A DNA stretch of 64,000 nt from the NCBI RefSeq assembly GCF_007992215.1, contig NZ_BJZV01000009.1, positions 1 to 64,000 on the forward strand, given 5' to 3'. This stretch comes from Methylobacterium gnaphalii. GTDB lineage: Bacteria; Pseudomonadota; Alphaproteobacteria; Rhizobiales; Beijerinckiaceae. A program made the translations under genes and the position numbers. Positions 51,170-59,919 of this stretch are shown one piece after another. The notes under the pieces were generated by a model, which ran no database searches, was not told the origin of the DNA, and saw only the letters and a program-made list of their open reading frames with translations. Positions within the stretch are counted from its first letter, which is position 1. Each line of letters opens with the position of its first letter.

Positions 51170-52885
51170 TCAGGCCTGGTCGGGGCGGCGCATGAAGGCG
51201 AAGTCGCAGCCCTCGTCCGCCTGAAGCACGGTGTCGTGATAGAGCCGGGCATAGCCGCGCGCGGCCCAGTCCGGTGTCGCAGGGGTGCCGGTGGGTGCCT
51301 GCTCGGAGCGGCGGCGTTCGAGCTCGGCCTCGTCGACGAGGAGGTCGATGCGGCGGCCCGGCGTGTCGAGGCGGATGCGGTCGCCTGTGCGCACCAGCCC
51401 GAGGGGGCCGCCATCGGCGGATTCGGGGGTGACGTGCAGGACGATGGTGCCGAAGGCCGTGCCGGACATGCGGGCATCGGAGATGCGCACCATGTCCTTG
51501 ACGCCGTTGGCCAAAATCTTCTTCGGGATCGGCAGGTAGCCGGCCTCGGGCATGCCGGGGGCACCCTTCGGGCCGGCATTCTGCAGGACGAGGATGTCGT
51601 CCGGGCTCACGTCGAGATCCGGGTCGTCGACGCGCGCGGCCATGTCGGGGATCGAGGTGAACACCACCGCACGGCCCTCGTGCTGGAGCAGCGCCGGGCT
51701 CGCGGCGCTGTGCTTAATGACGGCGCCGCGCGGGGCGAGGTTGCCGCGCAGGATCGCCATGGCGCCCACCGGCTTGATCGGATCCTCGGCGGAGCGGATC
51801 ACCGTCTGGCCTGGGACATCCTCCGCCTGTCCCACGATGTCCCGCAGCGTCCCACCCGCGACGGTGGGCTGGTCGAGATCGATCAGGTCGCCGAGGCGCT
51901 TCATCAACTGCGGCATGCCGCCGGCGTGATGGAAATGCTCCATGTAGTGCTGGCCCGACGGTTTCAGGTCGATCAGCACCGGCACCTCGCGGCCGAGCCT
52001 GTCGAAGGCGTCGAGGTCGATCCGGTGCGGCGTGCGGTTGGCGATGGCGGTCAGGTGGATCAGCCCGTTGGTCGAGCCGCCGATCGCCTGGAGCACGGTC
52101 AGCGCGTTGCGGAAGGCGCCAGGGGTGAGCAACTCGCTCGGGCGTGGGCCGCCGGAGACCGCCATCTCGGCGGCGCGCCGGCCGCTGGCCTCGGCGAGGC
52201 GGACCCGCTCGGCATGGGGCGCGGGGATGGTGCCGCTCATCGGCAGCGACAGGCCCATTGCCTCGGTGATGCAGGCCATGGTGCTCGCCGTGCCCATCAC
52301 CATGCAGGTGCCGACGGAGGGGGCAAGCCGTCCGTTGACGGTCTCGATCTCGGCCTCGTCGATCTCGCCTGCGCGGTGCGAGCTCCAAAGCCGGCGGCAA
52401 TCGGTACAGGCGCCGAGCACCTCGCCGCGATGATGGCCAACCACCATCGGGCCGGTCGGCACCACGATGGTCGGGCGGTCGGCGCTCGCCGCCGCCATGA
52501 TCTGCGCCGGCAGGTTCTTGTCGCAGCCGCCGATGACGATGACCGCGTCCATTGGCTGGGCGCGGATCATCTCCTCCGTGTCCATCGCCATCAGATTGCG
52601 CAAGAACATCGAGGTCGGATGGGCGAAGCTCTCGTGGATCGAGATGGTCGGAAACACCATCGGTAGTCCACCAGCGAGCATGACGCCGCGCTTGGCCGCC
52701 TCGATCAGCGCCGGAACGTTGCCGTGGCACGGGTTGTAGTCGCTGGAGGTGTCGGTGATGCCGACGATCGGTCGGTCGAGGGCATCATCCGAATAGCCGG
52801 CGGCCTTGATGAAGGCCTTGCGCAGGAACAGCGAGAAGCTGGCATCCCCATAGCTCGTCAGCCCCTTGCGAAGTCCCGTACTCAT
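51170..52885 (-). CDS. IlvD/Edd-family sugar-acid dehydratase
   Basis: The 571-residue protein has the Fe-S cysteines of the IlvD/Edd family at C53 (NPCHGN), C121 (GGCDKN) and C194 (GTCMVMGTASTM), with QAIGGSTNGLIHL and the C-terminal ISDARMSGTAFG. The extra GACTDCRRLW motif and overall pattern are closer to pentonate (arabinonate/xylonate-type) dehydratases than to branched-chain dihydroxy-acid dehydratase. It should dehydrate a sugar acid to a 2-keto-3-deoxy acid. It lies between the MFS carrier gene and the aldolase genes, as expected for such a pathway. Confidence 0.92.
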   Translation of the reverse strand: MSTGLRKGLTSYGDASFSLFLRKAFIKAAGYSDDALDRPIVGITDTSSDYNPCHGNVPALIEAAKRGVMLAGGLPMVFPTISIHESFAHPTSMFLRNLMAMDTEEMIRAQPMDAVIVIGGCDKNLPAQIMAAASADRPTIVVPTGPMVVGHHRGEVLGACTDCRRLWSSHRAGEIDEAEIETVNGRLAPSVGTCMVMGTASTMACITEAMGLSLPMSGTIPAPHAERVRLAEASGRRAAEMAVSGGPRPSELLTPGAFRNALTVLQAIGGSTNGLIHLTAIANRTPHRIDLDAFDRLGREVPVLIDLKPSGQHYMEHFHHAGGMPQLMKRLGDLIDLDQPTVAGGTLRDIVGQAEDVPGQTVIRSAEDPIKPVGAMAILRGNLAPRGAVIKHSAASPALLQHEGRAVVFTSIPDMAARVDDPDLDVSPDDILVLQNAGPKGAPGMPEAGYLPIPKKILANGVKDMVRISDARMSGTAFGTIVLHVTPESADGGPLGLVRTGDRIRLDTPGRRIDLLVDEAELERRRSEQAPTGTPATPDWAARGYARLYHDTVLQADEGCDFAFMRRPDQA

Positions 52886-52956
52886 GACTCGTCTCGTCTC
52901 AGGTGAAGGAAGGCGAGGGGGCTCGTGAACCCCTCGCGAGACTGGTCGGCACCGGC

Positions 52957-54285
52957 TCAGGCGCTCTGCTTGCCGAGCGCGACCCGCGGCTCGCGAGCCT
53001 CGGCAAAGCGCTGGTTGACCACCAGGATGGTCATGATGGCGCCCGTCAGCACGAGACCGCCGAGGAAGTAGAGGCCAGCCTCGAAGCTTCCGGTCTCCTG
53101 CCGAACCCAGCCCACGATCGAGGGCGCGACGAAGCCGCCGAGATTGCCGATGCAGTTGATCACCGCGATGCCGGCGGCTGCGGCGCTGCCGGTCAGGAAC
53201 ATCGACGGCAGGGCCCAGAACGGAGCCTTGGCGCCGTAGAGCCCGATCGCGGCCAGCGACATGAAGGCGACCGCCCAGAGCGATCCCGTCAGGAAGCCGG
53301 CGCCGACCATGCCGAGCGAAGTGAAGACCAGAGCCGTGGCGAGCGTCAGGCGACGATCGTTGTAACGGTCGGAGATGTAGCCGAAGACGAGGCCGCCGAT
53401 CGTGCCGAACAGGTAGGGCACCGCTGTGAACAGGCCGGACTGCATGTCCGAGAGGCCGGTACTCTTGAGGATCTGCGGGAGGAAGAAGGCGAGGCCCAGA
53501 TTGGCGCCCGTATTGGCGAAGTAGATGAAGGACAGGGCCGCCATGCGCGGATCGGTGAAAGCGGTCCTGAGGCTGCTGCCGTGCGTCGCGGCCACCGACC
53601 GCTTCTCCTCGTCAAGGATCGACTGCAGCTTGTTCCGATCGGCCGGCGCGAGCCATTGCGCGTCCTTCGGGCGGTCGGGGATCAGGTAAAGGAACATGAT
53701 CCCGAACAGGCTCGTCGGCAGGCCCTCGAGGATGAAGAGCCACTGCCAGCCCTTGAGTCCCATCAATCCGTCGAGCTGCAGGATCGCGGTGGAGAGTGGC
53801 GCGCCGATCGCAAGCGAGGCGGGAATCGCGACGGAGAAGGCGCCGAACATCCGGGCGCGGTATTCCTTCGGGAACCAGTAGGTCATGTAGAGGATGACGC
53901 CGGGATAGAATCCGGCCTCTGCAGCGCCGAGCAGCAGGCGCATGGCGAGGAAGCTCTTCTCGCCCTGCACGAACACCATCGCGGCCGAGATCAGGCCCCA
54001 GCTGATCATGATGCGTGCGATCCAGCGCCGCGCGCCGACCTTTTCAAGGATGAGGTTGCTCGGGACTTCTGCGAAAAAGTAACCGATGAAGAACACGCCG
54101 GCCCCGAACCCGTAGACCGCGGGGCCAATGCCGAGATCGGCATTCATCTTCAGCGCAGCGAAACCGACGTTGATGCGGTCGATATAGGCCATGACGTAGC
54201 CGATGAAGAGCAACGGCATCAGCCTGACGAAGGCCTGTTTGAAGATGCGGTCTCGGTTCGCTTTCTCGCTGTCGGCGTCGCTCAT
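52957..54285 (-). CDS. MFS transporter (ACS family)
   Basis: The 442-residue protein has 12 helices, with MPLLFIGYVMAYIDRINVGF and YGFGAGVFFIGYFFAEVPSN, the ACS anion:cation symporter signature, plus GFYPGVILYMTYWFPKEYRA. It is likely to take up a sugar acid or hydroxy acid. The ATG at 54285 has GGAGG 5 nt upstream. It is very similar in layout to the P450-linked carrier at 28048. It is co-directional with the dehydratase downstream and with a second MFS gene upstream. Confidence 0.93.
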   Translation of the reverse strand: MSDADSEKANRDRIFKQAFVRLMPLLFIGYVMAYIDRINVGFAALKMNADLGIGPAVYGFGAGVFFIGYFFAEVPSNLILEKVGARRWIARIMISWGLISAAMVFVQGEKSFLAMRLLLGAAEAGFYPGVILYMTYWFPKEYRARMFGAFSVAIPASLAIGAPLSTAILQLDGLMGLKGWQWLFILEGLPTSLFGIMFLYLIPDRPKDAQWLAPADRNKLQSILDEEKRSVAATHGSSLRTAFTDPRMAALSFIYFANTGANLGLAFFLPQILKSTGLSDMQSGLFTAVPYLFGTIGGLVFGYISDRYNDRRLTLATALVFTSLGMVGAGFLTGSLWAVAFMSLAAIGLYGAKAPFWALPSMFLTGSAAAAGIAVINCIGNLGGFVAPSIVGWVRQETGSFEAGLYFLGGLVLTGAIMTILVVNQRFAEAREPRVALGKQSA

Positions 54286-54394
54286 GAGTTCCTCCGGGGC
54301 TCGTCTTTTGCTTTTTCCGGCGGGTGGCTGGCCTGCCGGTGTCGAAGCCGTTTTCGGCTTTTGTCTCGTCTCGTTCCGGCTTGCCGGTCGCGTC

Positions 54395-55738
54395 TCAGGC
54401 GGTACTGGGGCTGGCGGCCGGAAAGGCGGGATCGCGCTGCGGCGCTGCCTGAGAGACGCCACCGAAAGGCGCGATCGTTCCGACCACGAAGATGTAGTTG
54501 AGGGCGCCAAGGATGCAGACGGCGCCGGCCAGCATGAGCGGCCCGAGGAAGGAGCCGCCGGACAGCCACAGCATCAGCCCCGTGATGCTGGTGATGCCGA
54601 CGCCCGCGAGGTTCGAGGCGAAGTTCTGGATGCCACCGATCGAGGCGACATGCGCCTTCGAGGGCGCCACGTCGGCCGGCACGCACCAGATCACCGCTGC
54701 CGTGAAGGCGAGCGCCGCATAGGTGATCGAGAACAGCACCAGCATCAGCGCGATGCTGTCGGTGAAGGCGGCGAATGCTATCACCGAGGAGGTCAGCATG
54801 CCGCCGGCCAGACAGATCTTTCGCGAGGCTGTGAGCGAGAAGCCGCGACGGAACAGATGGTCGGTCATCCAGCCGCCGAGCACGCTGCCGGGCAGGCTCA
54901 TCAGGGCTGGGATCGCGCCGAGCGTGCCAAGCTGGCCCAGCGAAAAGCCCTTCGCGCTGACCAAATAGGTCGGAAACCACGTGATGAAGAAGTACTTCAC
55001 GAAGTTCATGCAGAAGAAGCCGATCATCATCCCCCACATCGTCCGGTACTTGAACAGGGACGACCACGGCACGTGTTCGGCGGGGGCCTGATCAGTCTCG
55101 ACGCCCTCGCGGAGTGCGGCGAGCTGCTGCGGGGTGATGCTCCGGTCGGTCTCCGGCTCGCGGTAGATCAGGAGCCACAAGACGACCCAAACGAGGCCGA
55201 TGCCTCCGGTAACGTAGAACGAGGTCCGCCAGCCCCAATCGTGGATCAGCCACGCGACGAGCGGCAGGGCGATGGCCGTCCCAGCCTGCGGGCCTGCATC
55301 AAACAACCCACTGGCCAGACCGCGCTCTCGCTTCGGGAACCACCCGTAGACAACCTTGACGCAGGCCGGGTTCGAGCCGGCCTCGCCGATGCCGAGCATC
55401 AGCCGCGATCCGAACATCGCCGCGACCGAGTTGGTGAAACCGGTCACGACGGTGAAGACCGACCACCATGTGGCCGACAGCGCGAGGCCAATCCGAGCGC
55501 CGATCCGGTCGGTGAACCAGCCGGCGGGGAGTTGGCCGATGGCATAGGTCCAGAAGAACGCGCCGAGGACGAGCCCCATCTCGCCGTCATTGAAGCCGAG
55601 CTCCTTCTTGATGTGGGGCGCGGCGATGGCGAGGTTGATACGGTCGATGTAGCTGATCCCGAGGATCAGGAAGCAGAGGAAGATCATCACCCAGCGGATC
55701 GCCGGCAGTGCGCCCTTCTCTTTCGTGGTGTCAGTCAT
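54395..55738 (-). CDS. MFS transporter (glucarate/galactonate type)
   Basis: The 447-residue protein has 12 helices, with ILGISYIDRINLAIAAPHIKKEL and LVLGAFFWTYAIGQLPAGWF. This differs from the ACS pattern of the neighbour and is nearer the ExuT/GudP/DgoT group (D-glucarate, D-galactonate). GEAGSNPACVKVVYGWFP is a second landmark. The ATG at 55738 is chosen over an upstream TTG. Two different MFS carriers in one operon suggest two substrates, or uptake and efflux. Confidence 0.9.
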   Translation of the reverse strand: MTDTTKEKGALPAIRWVMIFLCFLILGISYIDRINLAIAAPHIKKELGFNDGEMGLVLGAFFWTYAIGQLPAGWFTDRIGARIGLALSATWWSVFTVVTGFTNSVAAMFGSRLMLGIGEAGSNPACVKVVYGWFPKRERGLASGLFDAGPQAGTAIALPLVAWLIHDWGWRTSFYVTGGIGLVWVVLWLLIYREPETDRSITPQQLAALREGVETDQAPAEHVPWSSLFKYRTMWGMMIGFFCMNFVKYFFITWFPTYLVSAKGFSLGQLGTLGAIPALMSLPGSVLGGWMTDHLFRRGFSLTASRKICLAGGMLTSSVIAFAAFTDSIALMLVLFSITYAALAFTAAVIWCVPADVAPSKAHVASIGGIQNFASNLAGVGITSITGLMLWLSGGSFLGPLMLAGAVCILGALNYIFVVGTIAPFGGVSQAAPQRDPAFPAASPSTA

Positions 55739-55809
55739 CAGCAAGCTTCGCGGGACTTGGCTTCGTTGAGCTGTGGGCCCCGCTGGCGGGGATGAGAGGG
55801 GTGCCGCCG

Positions 55810-56520
55810 TCAGGAGGCGGGTTCGAGGCCGCTCGCCCGGTAGGCCTCAGCCGCGCTCGGGGCGGTGAGGACGGAGAGGAAGCGGCGGGCTTCCTCGGGC
55901 GCCATGGCTTCGCGCAGGATGGCCGCGCAGAAGGTGGTCTCCTCCTGGGCGCCCTCCGGATAGGGGCCGACCACCTCGATGCCCGGAACCACCATCAGCT
56001 CGGAGATCTGCTGGACGGCGATGTCGGCCTCGCCCGAGACGAGTTTCGTCGCGGTGAAGCCGGCCGGAATGATCGTCGCCTTGGCGTTGACCGCCTCGGC
56101 GATACCGAGCCGCGGCAGGAGGCTGGCGAAGTAAATGCCGCTGGCGCCGGCGCGAGAGTAGGCGACCGAGCGCGCGCCCGTCAGGGTGTCCTTGAACGCC
56201 TCCAGCGTGTCGATGCGCGGATGCGGGGCGCCGGCTTTCACTGCTACGCCGTAGCGCGAGCGGCAGACGTCGACGCGGCTGCCCGGAAGAACCAGTCCCT
56301 CCGCCTCGAGCTTGTCCATGGCGCCGGACAGCACCAGCACCACGTCCGGTCGCGCGCCCTCGGCGAGCCTGCCCTCGATAACCGTGGTCGGCCCCCACAG
56401 AATGTCGAGCGTGCCGCCTTCTGCCTCGAAGCCTGGGATCAGGCTTGCATCGAAGGCGCCCTTGACCGCGAGGGCGCACATGGCGCGCACCGTCTTGCTC
56501 TGATCCATGCCGCGATTCAT
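55810..56520 (-). CDS. ModA-like substrate-binding protein without a signal peptide
   Basis: The 236-residue protein has the two-lobed type II periplasmic binding fold in motif: MCALAVKGAFDASLIPGFEA, TLDILWGPTTVIEGRLAEG, DVVLVLSGAMDKLEAEG, then GASGIYFASLLPRLG. It resembles molybdate-binding (ModA) proteins, but there is no export signal and no ABC permease or ATPase nearby. It could be a cytoplasmic ligand sensor. The start is uncertain: GTG at 56550 overlaps the previous stop codon, ATGs at 56520 and 56508 are alternatives. Confidence 0.8.
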   Translation of the reverse strand: MNRGMDQSKTVRAMCALAVKGAFDASLIPGFEAEGGTLDILWGPTTVIEGRLAEGARPDVVLVLSGAMDKLEAEGLVLPGSRVDVCRSRYGVAVKAGAPHPRIDTLEAFKDTLTGARSVAYSRAGASGIYFASLLPRLGIAEAVNAKATIIPAGFTATKLVSGEADIAVQQISELMVVPGIEVVGPYPEGAQEETTFCAAILREAMAPEEARRFLSVLTAPSAAEAYRASGLEPAS

Positions 56521-56542
56521 TCTCTGATGATGGATGGGCCGC

Positions 56543-57889
56543 TCAGTCACTGCGCCCGACCTTGCGGAGGATCTCCGGGCCGAGTTCGTCGAGGCGGTTG
56601 GCGCCGAGGAAAGCCATGTCGCGAAGGATCTCCTCCTTCAGGATGCCGATGGCATGCGACACGCAGGGCGCCCCGCCGAGGGCCGCCGCGAACATAAACG
56701 GGCGGCCGAGCAACACGAAGTCGGCGCCCAGCGCCAAGGCCTTGAGTACGTCGGTGCCCCGGCGGATACCGCTGTCGACGATCACCTTCATTGATCCCTT
56801 GGCGGCCGCGATCTCCGGCAGGACGTCGAGGGGGGCGACGGCGTAATCGAGTTGGCGGCCGCCATGGGTCGAGAGGATGACGCCATCCGCGCCGCAGGCG
56901 CGGGCGATCTCGACATCGGCCGGATTGAGCAGCCCCTTGACCAGCAGGTTGCCCTTCCAGCGCCGGCGGATCGCCTCGAGATTGGCCCAGCAGAGCTTGT
57001 CCCGCGCGATCGTGTTGCGGACCGCGTTCTGCGACATCATCGGCGGCCCGCGCTCGGCCTCCATGTTCTCGAAATGCGGCACGCCGTGCTTGATGAAGGT
57101 CTGCGCCACCACGCCGAGCGCCCAGCGCGGATGCGTTACGCTCTGCCAGAGCACTTTCGGCGTCACCTTGATCGGCATCGAGAAGCCGCTGCGGGTGTTG
57201 TGCTCGCGGTTGCCCAGGGTCGGCGTGTCGGCGGTGACGACGAAGGTCTCAAAGCCGGCCCGCGCCACACGATCGACGAGGCGATCGATGCGGTTCTGAT
57301 CACCCGGAAGATAGGCCTGGTACCAAGCGGCCCGGTTCTGGGCGTGCACGTCCTCCAGCCTGATCAACGACGAGGCGCTCAAGACCATCGGGATGTTCTG
57401 CGCGCCGGCGGCCTCCGCAAGTACGAGGTCGCCGCGATAGGCGATGAAGGCCGAGCCGCCGAGCGGGCCGATGCCGAAGGGCGCGGCGTAGGTCTTGCCG
57501 AACAGCTCAGTCGTGCAACTCCGCGCCGAGGTGTCCACCATCGTCCGGGTCAGAAAGGCATAGTCGGCATAGGCGGCGCGGCTCCGGTGCATCGCCGTGC
57601 CGGTCTCGACGCCGCCCGACACGTACTGGAAGATCATCGGCGGGAGGCGCCGCTTGGCATGCCGTTCGAAATCGTCGAGCGCCAGCAGGTCGCGGAACGC
57701 GCGCGGCGTGGTGACGGGTGCGCGTTTCAGGCTCGTGACCAGCGGCTCGTGTGACGCAGTCGCCTGGGCGGTCTGCCCGTCAGCCTTCAGGGCAATTCCG
57801 GTATCCGGGTCGACGGCCGATGCCGGCGCGGCTGCCCCCGCAGCAGGCAGCGCATCGGGATCCAACTCCTGGCGCGCCAGCGCAGGCAT
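56543..57889 (-). CDS. FMN-dependent alpha-hydroxy-acid oxidase/dehydrogenase (LldD-like)
   Basis: The 448-residue protein is an alpha-hydroxy-acid oxidising TIM barrel. PPMIFQYVSGGVETG opens the barrel, APFGIGPLGG binds FMN, THGGRQLD carries the catalytic His-x-x-Arg and VDSGIRRGTDVLKALALGAD the phosphate-binding loop. An Ala-rich extension of about 65 residues precedes the usual start. GGAGG lies 6 nt before the ATG at 57889. It would oxidise a 2-hydroxy acid (for example lactate, glycolate or tetronate) to the 2-oxo acid. It is the first gene of the long operon, divergent from lacI. Confidence 0.93.
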   Translation of the reverse strand: MPALARQELDPDALPAAGAAAPASAVDPDTGIALKADGQTAQATASHEPLVTSLKRAPVTTPRAFRDLLALDDFERHAKRRLPPMIFQYVSGGVETGTAMHRSRAAYADYAFLTRTMVDTSARSCTTELFGKTYAAPFGIGPLGGSAFIAYRGDLVLAEAAGAQNIPMVLSASSLIRLEDVHAQNRAAWYQAYLPGDQNRIDRLVDRVARAGFETFVVTADTPTLGNREHNTRSGFSMPIKVTPKVLWQSVTHPRWALGVVAQTFIKHGVPHFENMEAERGPPMMSQNAVRNTIARDKLCWANLEAIRRRWKGNLLVKGLLNPADVEIARACGADGVILSTHGGRQLDYAVAPLDVLPEIAAAKGSMKVIVDSGIRRGTDVLKALALGADFVLLGRPFMFAAALGGAPCVSHAIGILKEEILRDMAFLGANRLDELGPEILRKVGRSD

Positions 57890-57967
57890 GCTCGTCCTCC
57901 CGCCCATTCGGCCCCGCGACGTTTCTCCGGGCCTAAGTCACCTGCACCCGTGCCAAATGTCACTTTT

Positions 57968-57981
57968 TGAAACCGATTACA
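57968..57981. promoter_or_regulatory. LacI-family operator 1
   Basis: TGAAACCGATTACA is an imperfect palindrome that fits the LacI-family operator pattern TGNAANCGNTTNCA. It lies between the divergent hydroxy-acid oxidase and lacI genes, where it could control both. Confidence 0.8.
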
Positions 57982-58074
57982 GGTGACGATGTCGGGGAAT
58001 GGATGTCAATATATTTCTCCCTCCCGTCCCAAACCGATGGTTGGCTTGCCTGCTACGAGACGGACATGTGATCT

Positions 58075-59157
58075 GTGGCGCAGCCTGAACCGAGAAAGTC
58101 CGAGGGCGTGACGAAGCCGGCCATCATCCAGGAACCAGCGCGCTTTCCGGTGACGAAGGATGTCGCGGAACGCGCCGGAGTCTCCACGGCGACGGTGTCG
58201 AGGGTCCTAAACGGGACAGCCCGCGTCCGGGCAGACAAGCACGAGGCCGTGATGAAGGCGGCCGAAGAGTTGGGCTTCGTCGCCAACGGCGCCGCGCGCG
58301 CCTTGTCCAAGCGGCGCTTCATGGCGGTGGGGGCCGTCGTTCCGAACATCGAGAACGAGGCTTTCATCCGCCTCCTGTCGAGCTTCCAGGATCGCCTGAG
58401 GCAAGAGGGCTACACATTGATCGCGGCCAATTCCGGCTACGACATCGACAACGTACTGCGCGAGGCGACCTTTCTGATCGAGCGCGGAATCGATGGGCTG
58501 ATGCTCGTCGGCGACATCCATCACCCGCTGTTGCATGCACGGATCGAACGCCAAAAGATTCCGATGGTTCAGGTATTTACCCTGTCAGCCGAGCGGGCCT
58601 GTATCGGCTTCGACAATGCCGCCTCGGCCGCGCGCGCGACCAGTTACCTGCTCGATCTCGGCCATACCCGGATCGGCGTGATCTCGGGCCTGCGCAAGGA
58701 CAACGACCGTGGCGGCGCGCGCGTCGAGGGTATCCACCAGGCGCTCGCAGCGCGGGGGCTTCGCATGCTGCCCGAGCACGACGTCGAGATTTCCTATGGC
58801 ATCGGCGGCGGCCGCGATGGCTTCCGCCAAATGCTCGCTTCCGGCGTGGAGCCGCCTACGGCGATCATCTGCGGAACCGATCAGATCGCCTTCGGAACGA
58901 TGATCGAGGCGCGTTCGCGTGGGCTCGACATTCCCGGCGATCTCTCAGTCATCGGCCACAACGACTCGGATTTCGCAGCCTTTCTCAGCCCACCGCTGAC
59001 GACGATCAACGTGCATTCTGCCGCCATCGGGCGCGCGGCCGGCGACCACCTCCTCGCCCGCATGTCCGGCCGAGCGACGATCCGGCTCACGGAAATCGAT
59101 GCGGAGTTGATCGTCCGCGGCAGCACGGCTCCGCCGCGAAGCCACCTCCGAGCTTAG
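58075..59157 (+). CDS. LacI-family transcriptional repressor
   Basis: The 360-residue protein has an N-terminal LacI helix-turn-helix (VTKDVAERAGVSTATVSRVL, about residues 26-45; NGTARVRADKHEAV is the hinge-proximal segment) and a periplasmic-binding-like effector domain (LGHTRIGVISGLRKDNDRG, PTAIICGTDQIAFGTM, then LSVIGHNDSDFA). The start is GTG at 58075; a later GTG is possible. It lies between two similar operators, so it should repress both the minus-strand operon and the racemase-otn operon until an acid-sugar intermediate binds. Confidence 0.95.
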   Translation: MAQPEPRKSEGVTKPAIIQEPARFPVTKDVAERAGVSTATVSRVLNGTARVRADKHEAVMKAAEELGFVANGAARALSKRRFMAVGAVVPNIENEAFIRLLSSFQDRLRQEGYTLIAANSGYDIDNVLREATFLIERGIDGLMLVGDIHHPLLHARIERQKIPMVQVFTLSAERACIGFDNAASAARATSYLLDLGHTRIGVISGLRKDNDRGGARVEGIHQALAARGLRMLPEHDVEISYGIGGGRDGFRQMLASGVEPPTAIICGTDQIAFGTMIEARSRGLDIPGDLSVIGHNDSDFAAFLSPPLTTINVHSAAIGRAAGDHLLARMSGRATIRLTEIDAELIVRGSTAPPRSHLRA

Positions 59158-59193
59158 GTGCGGGCTGCATCCGGCGATATCTTGCACATGATT

Positions 59194-59207
59194 TGAAATC
59201 GCTTACA
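59194..59207. promoter_or_regulatory. LacI-family operator 2
   Basis: TGAAATCGCTTACA differs from operator 1 at two positions and keeps the central CG and outer TGA/TTACA. It lies between lacI and the racemase gene, 30 bp upstream of the latter's start codon, where bound repressor would block the otn operon. Confidence 0.8.
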
Positions 59208-59236
59208 AGATCGGCGACCTTCACGGTGGACCGGTC

Positions 59237-59917
59237 ATGGCACCTCGCATCGTCCTTCTCCACGCGACCCCCGTCGCCATGCAGCCGATCCAGACGGCGA
59301 TGGCCGAGAACTGGCCAGACGCCGAGCCGATCAACCTTCTCGACGACGGCCTGTCGATCGACCGCGCGCGGGAAGGCAATGGTCCGATCTCGCCATCGAT
59401 GATCGAGCGCTTCGTCGCCTTCGGCCGATACGGCTACAGCAACGGCGCCGATGGCATCCTCGTCACCTGCTCCGCCTTCGGCCCAGCGATCGAACTGCTG
59501 GCCGAAGTCTTGCCGATCCCGGTGGTCAAGCCGAACGAAGCCATGTTCGAGGCAGCGATCGCCCGAGGCGGCCAGGTCGGCATGCTCGCCACCTTCGGCC
59601 CCTCCGTCGCCCCCATGACGGACGAGTTCGACGCCTTCGTCGCCGGGTCCGAGAAGTCGGCGAGCCTTCGCACCGTCGTCGTGGGCGACGCGATCCGGCA
59701 CCTGCGCCAAGGTGATGCCGAGACCCACAACCGTCTCGTCGCCGAGCAAGCGCCCGAACTCTCGGATTGCGATGCGATCATGCTCGCGCATTTCTCGACC
59801 TCGCGCGCGGCTCAAGCGGTGCGGCAGGCTGTCTCCGTGCCGGTGCTCACGGCCCCGCACGCGGCAGTGGACCGGATGCGCGCCCTGGTCGAAGGCAAGG
59901 CGGGCGGGCAGGGCTGA
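59237..59917 (+). CDS. Aspartate/glutamate racemase-family protein
   Basis: The 226-residue protein has the first catalytic cysteine in GILVTCSAFGPAIE. At the second site, where a Cys or similar residue is expected, it reads AIMLAHFSTSRAAQA (His-Phe-Ser). The fold pattern (VLLHATPVAMQPIQ, NEAMFEAAIARGGQVGMLAT) is that of the Asp/Glu/hydantoin racemase superfamily. Members with this change often act on hydroxy acids or hydantoins. It opens the operon with otnK, otnC and otnI, so racemisation or isomerisation of a tetronate is plausible. Confidence 0.88.
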   Translation: MAPRIVLLHATPVAMQPIQTAMAENWPDAEPINLLDDGLSIDRAREGNGPISPSMIERFVAFGRYGYSNGADGILVTCSAFGPAIELLAEVLPIPVVKPNEAMFEAAIARGGQVGMLATFGPSVAPMTDEFDAFVAGSEKSASLRTVVVGDAIRHLRQGDAETHNRLVAEQAPELSDCDAIMLAHFSTSRAAQAVRQAVSVPVLTAPHAAVDRMRALVEGKAGGQG

Positions 59918-59919
59918 CC

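Noticed and set aside
52903..54501. 532-codon plus-strand frame opposite the MFS gene
   Set aside because: Antisense shadow rich in Glu, Arg and His; the minus-strand MFS carrier has clear helices and an SD.
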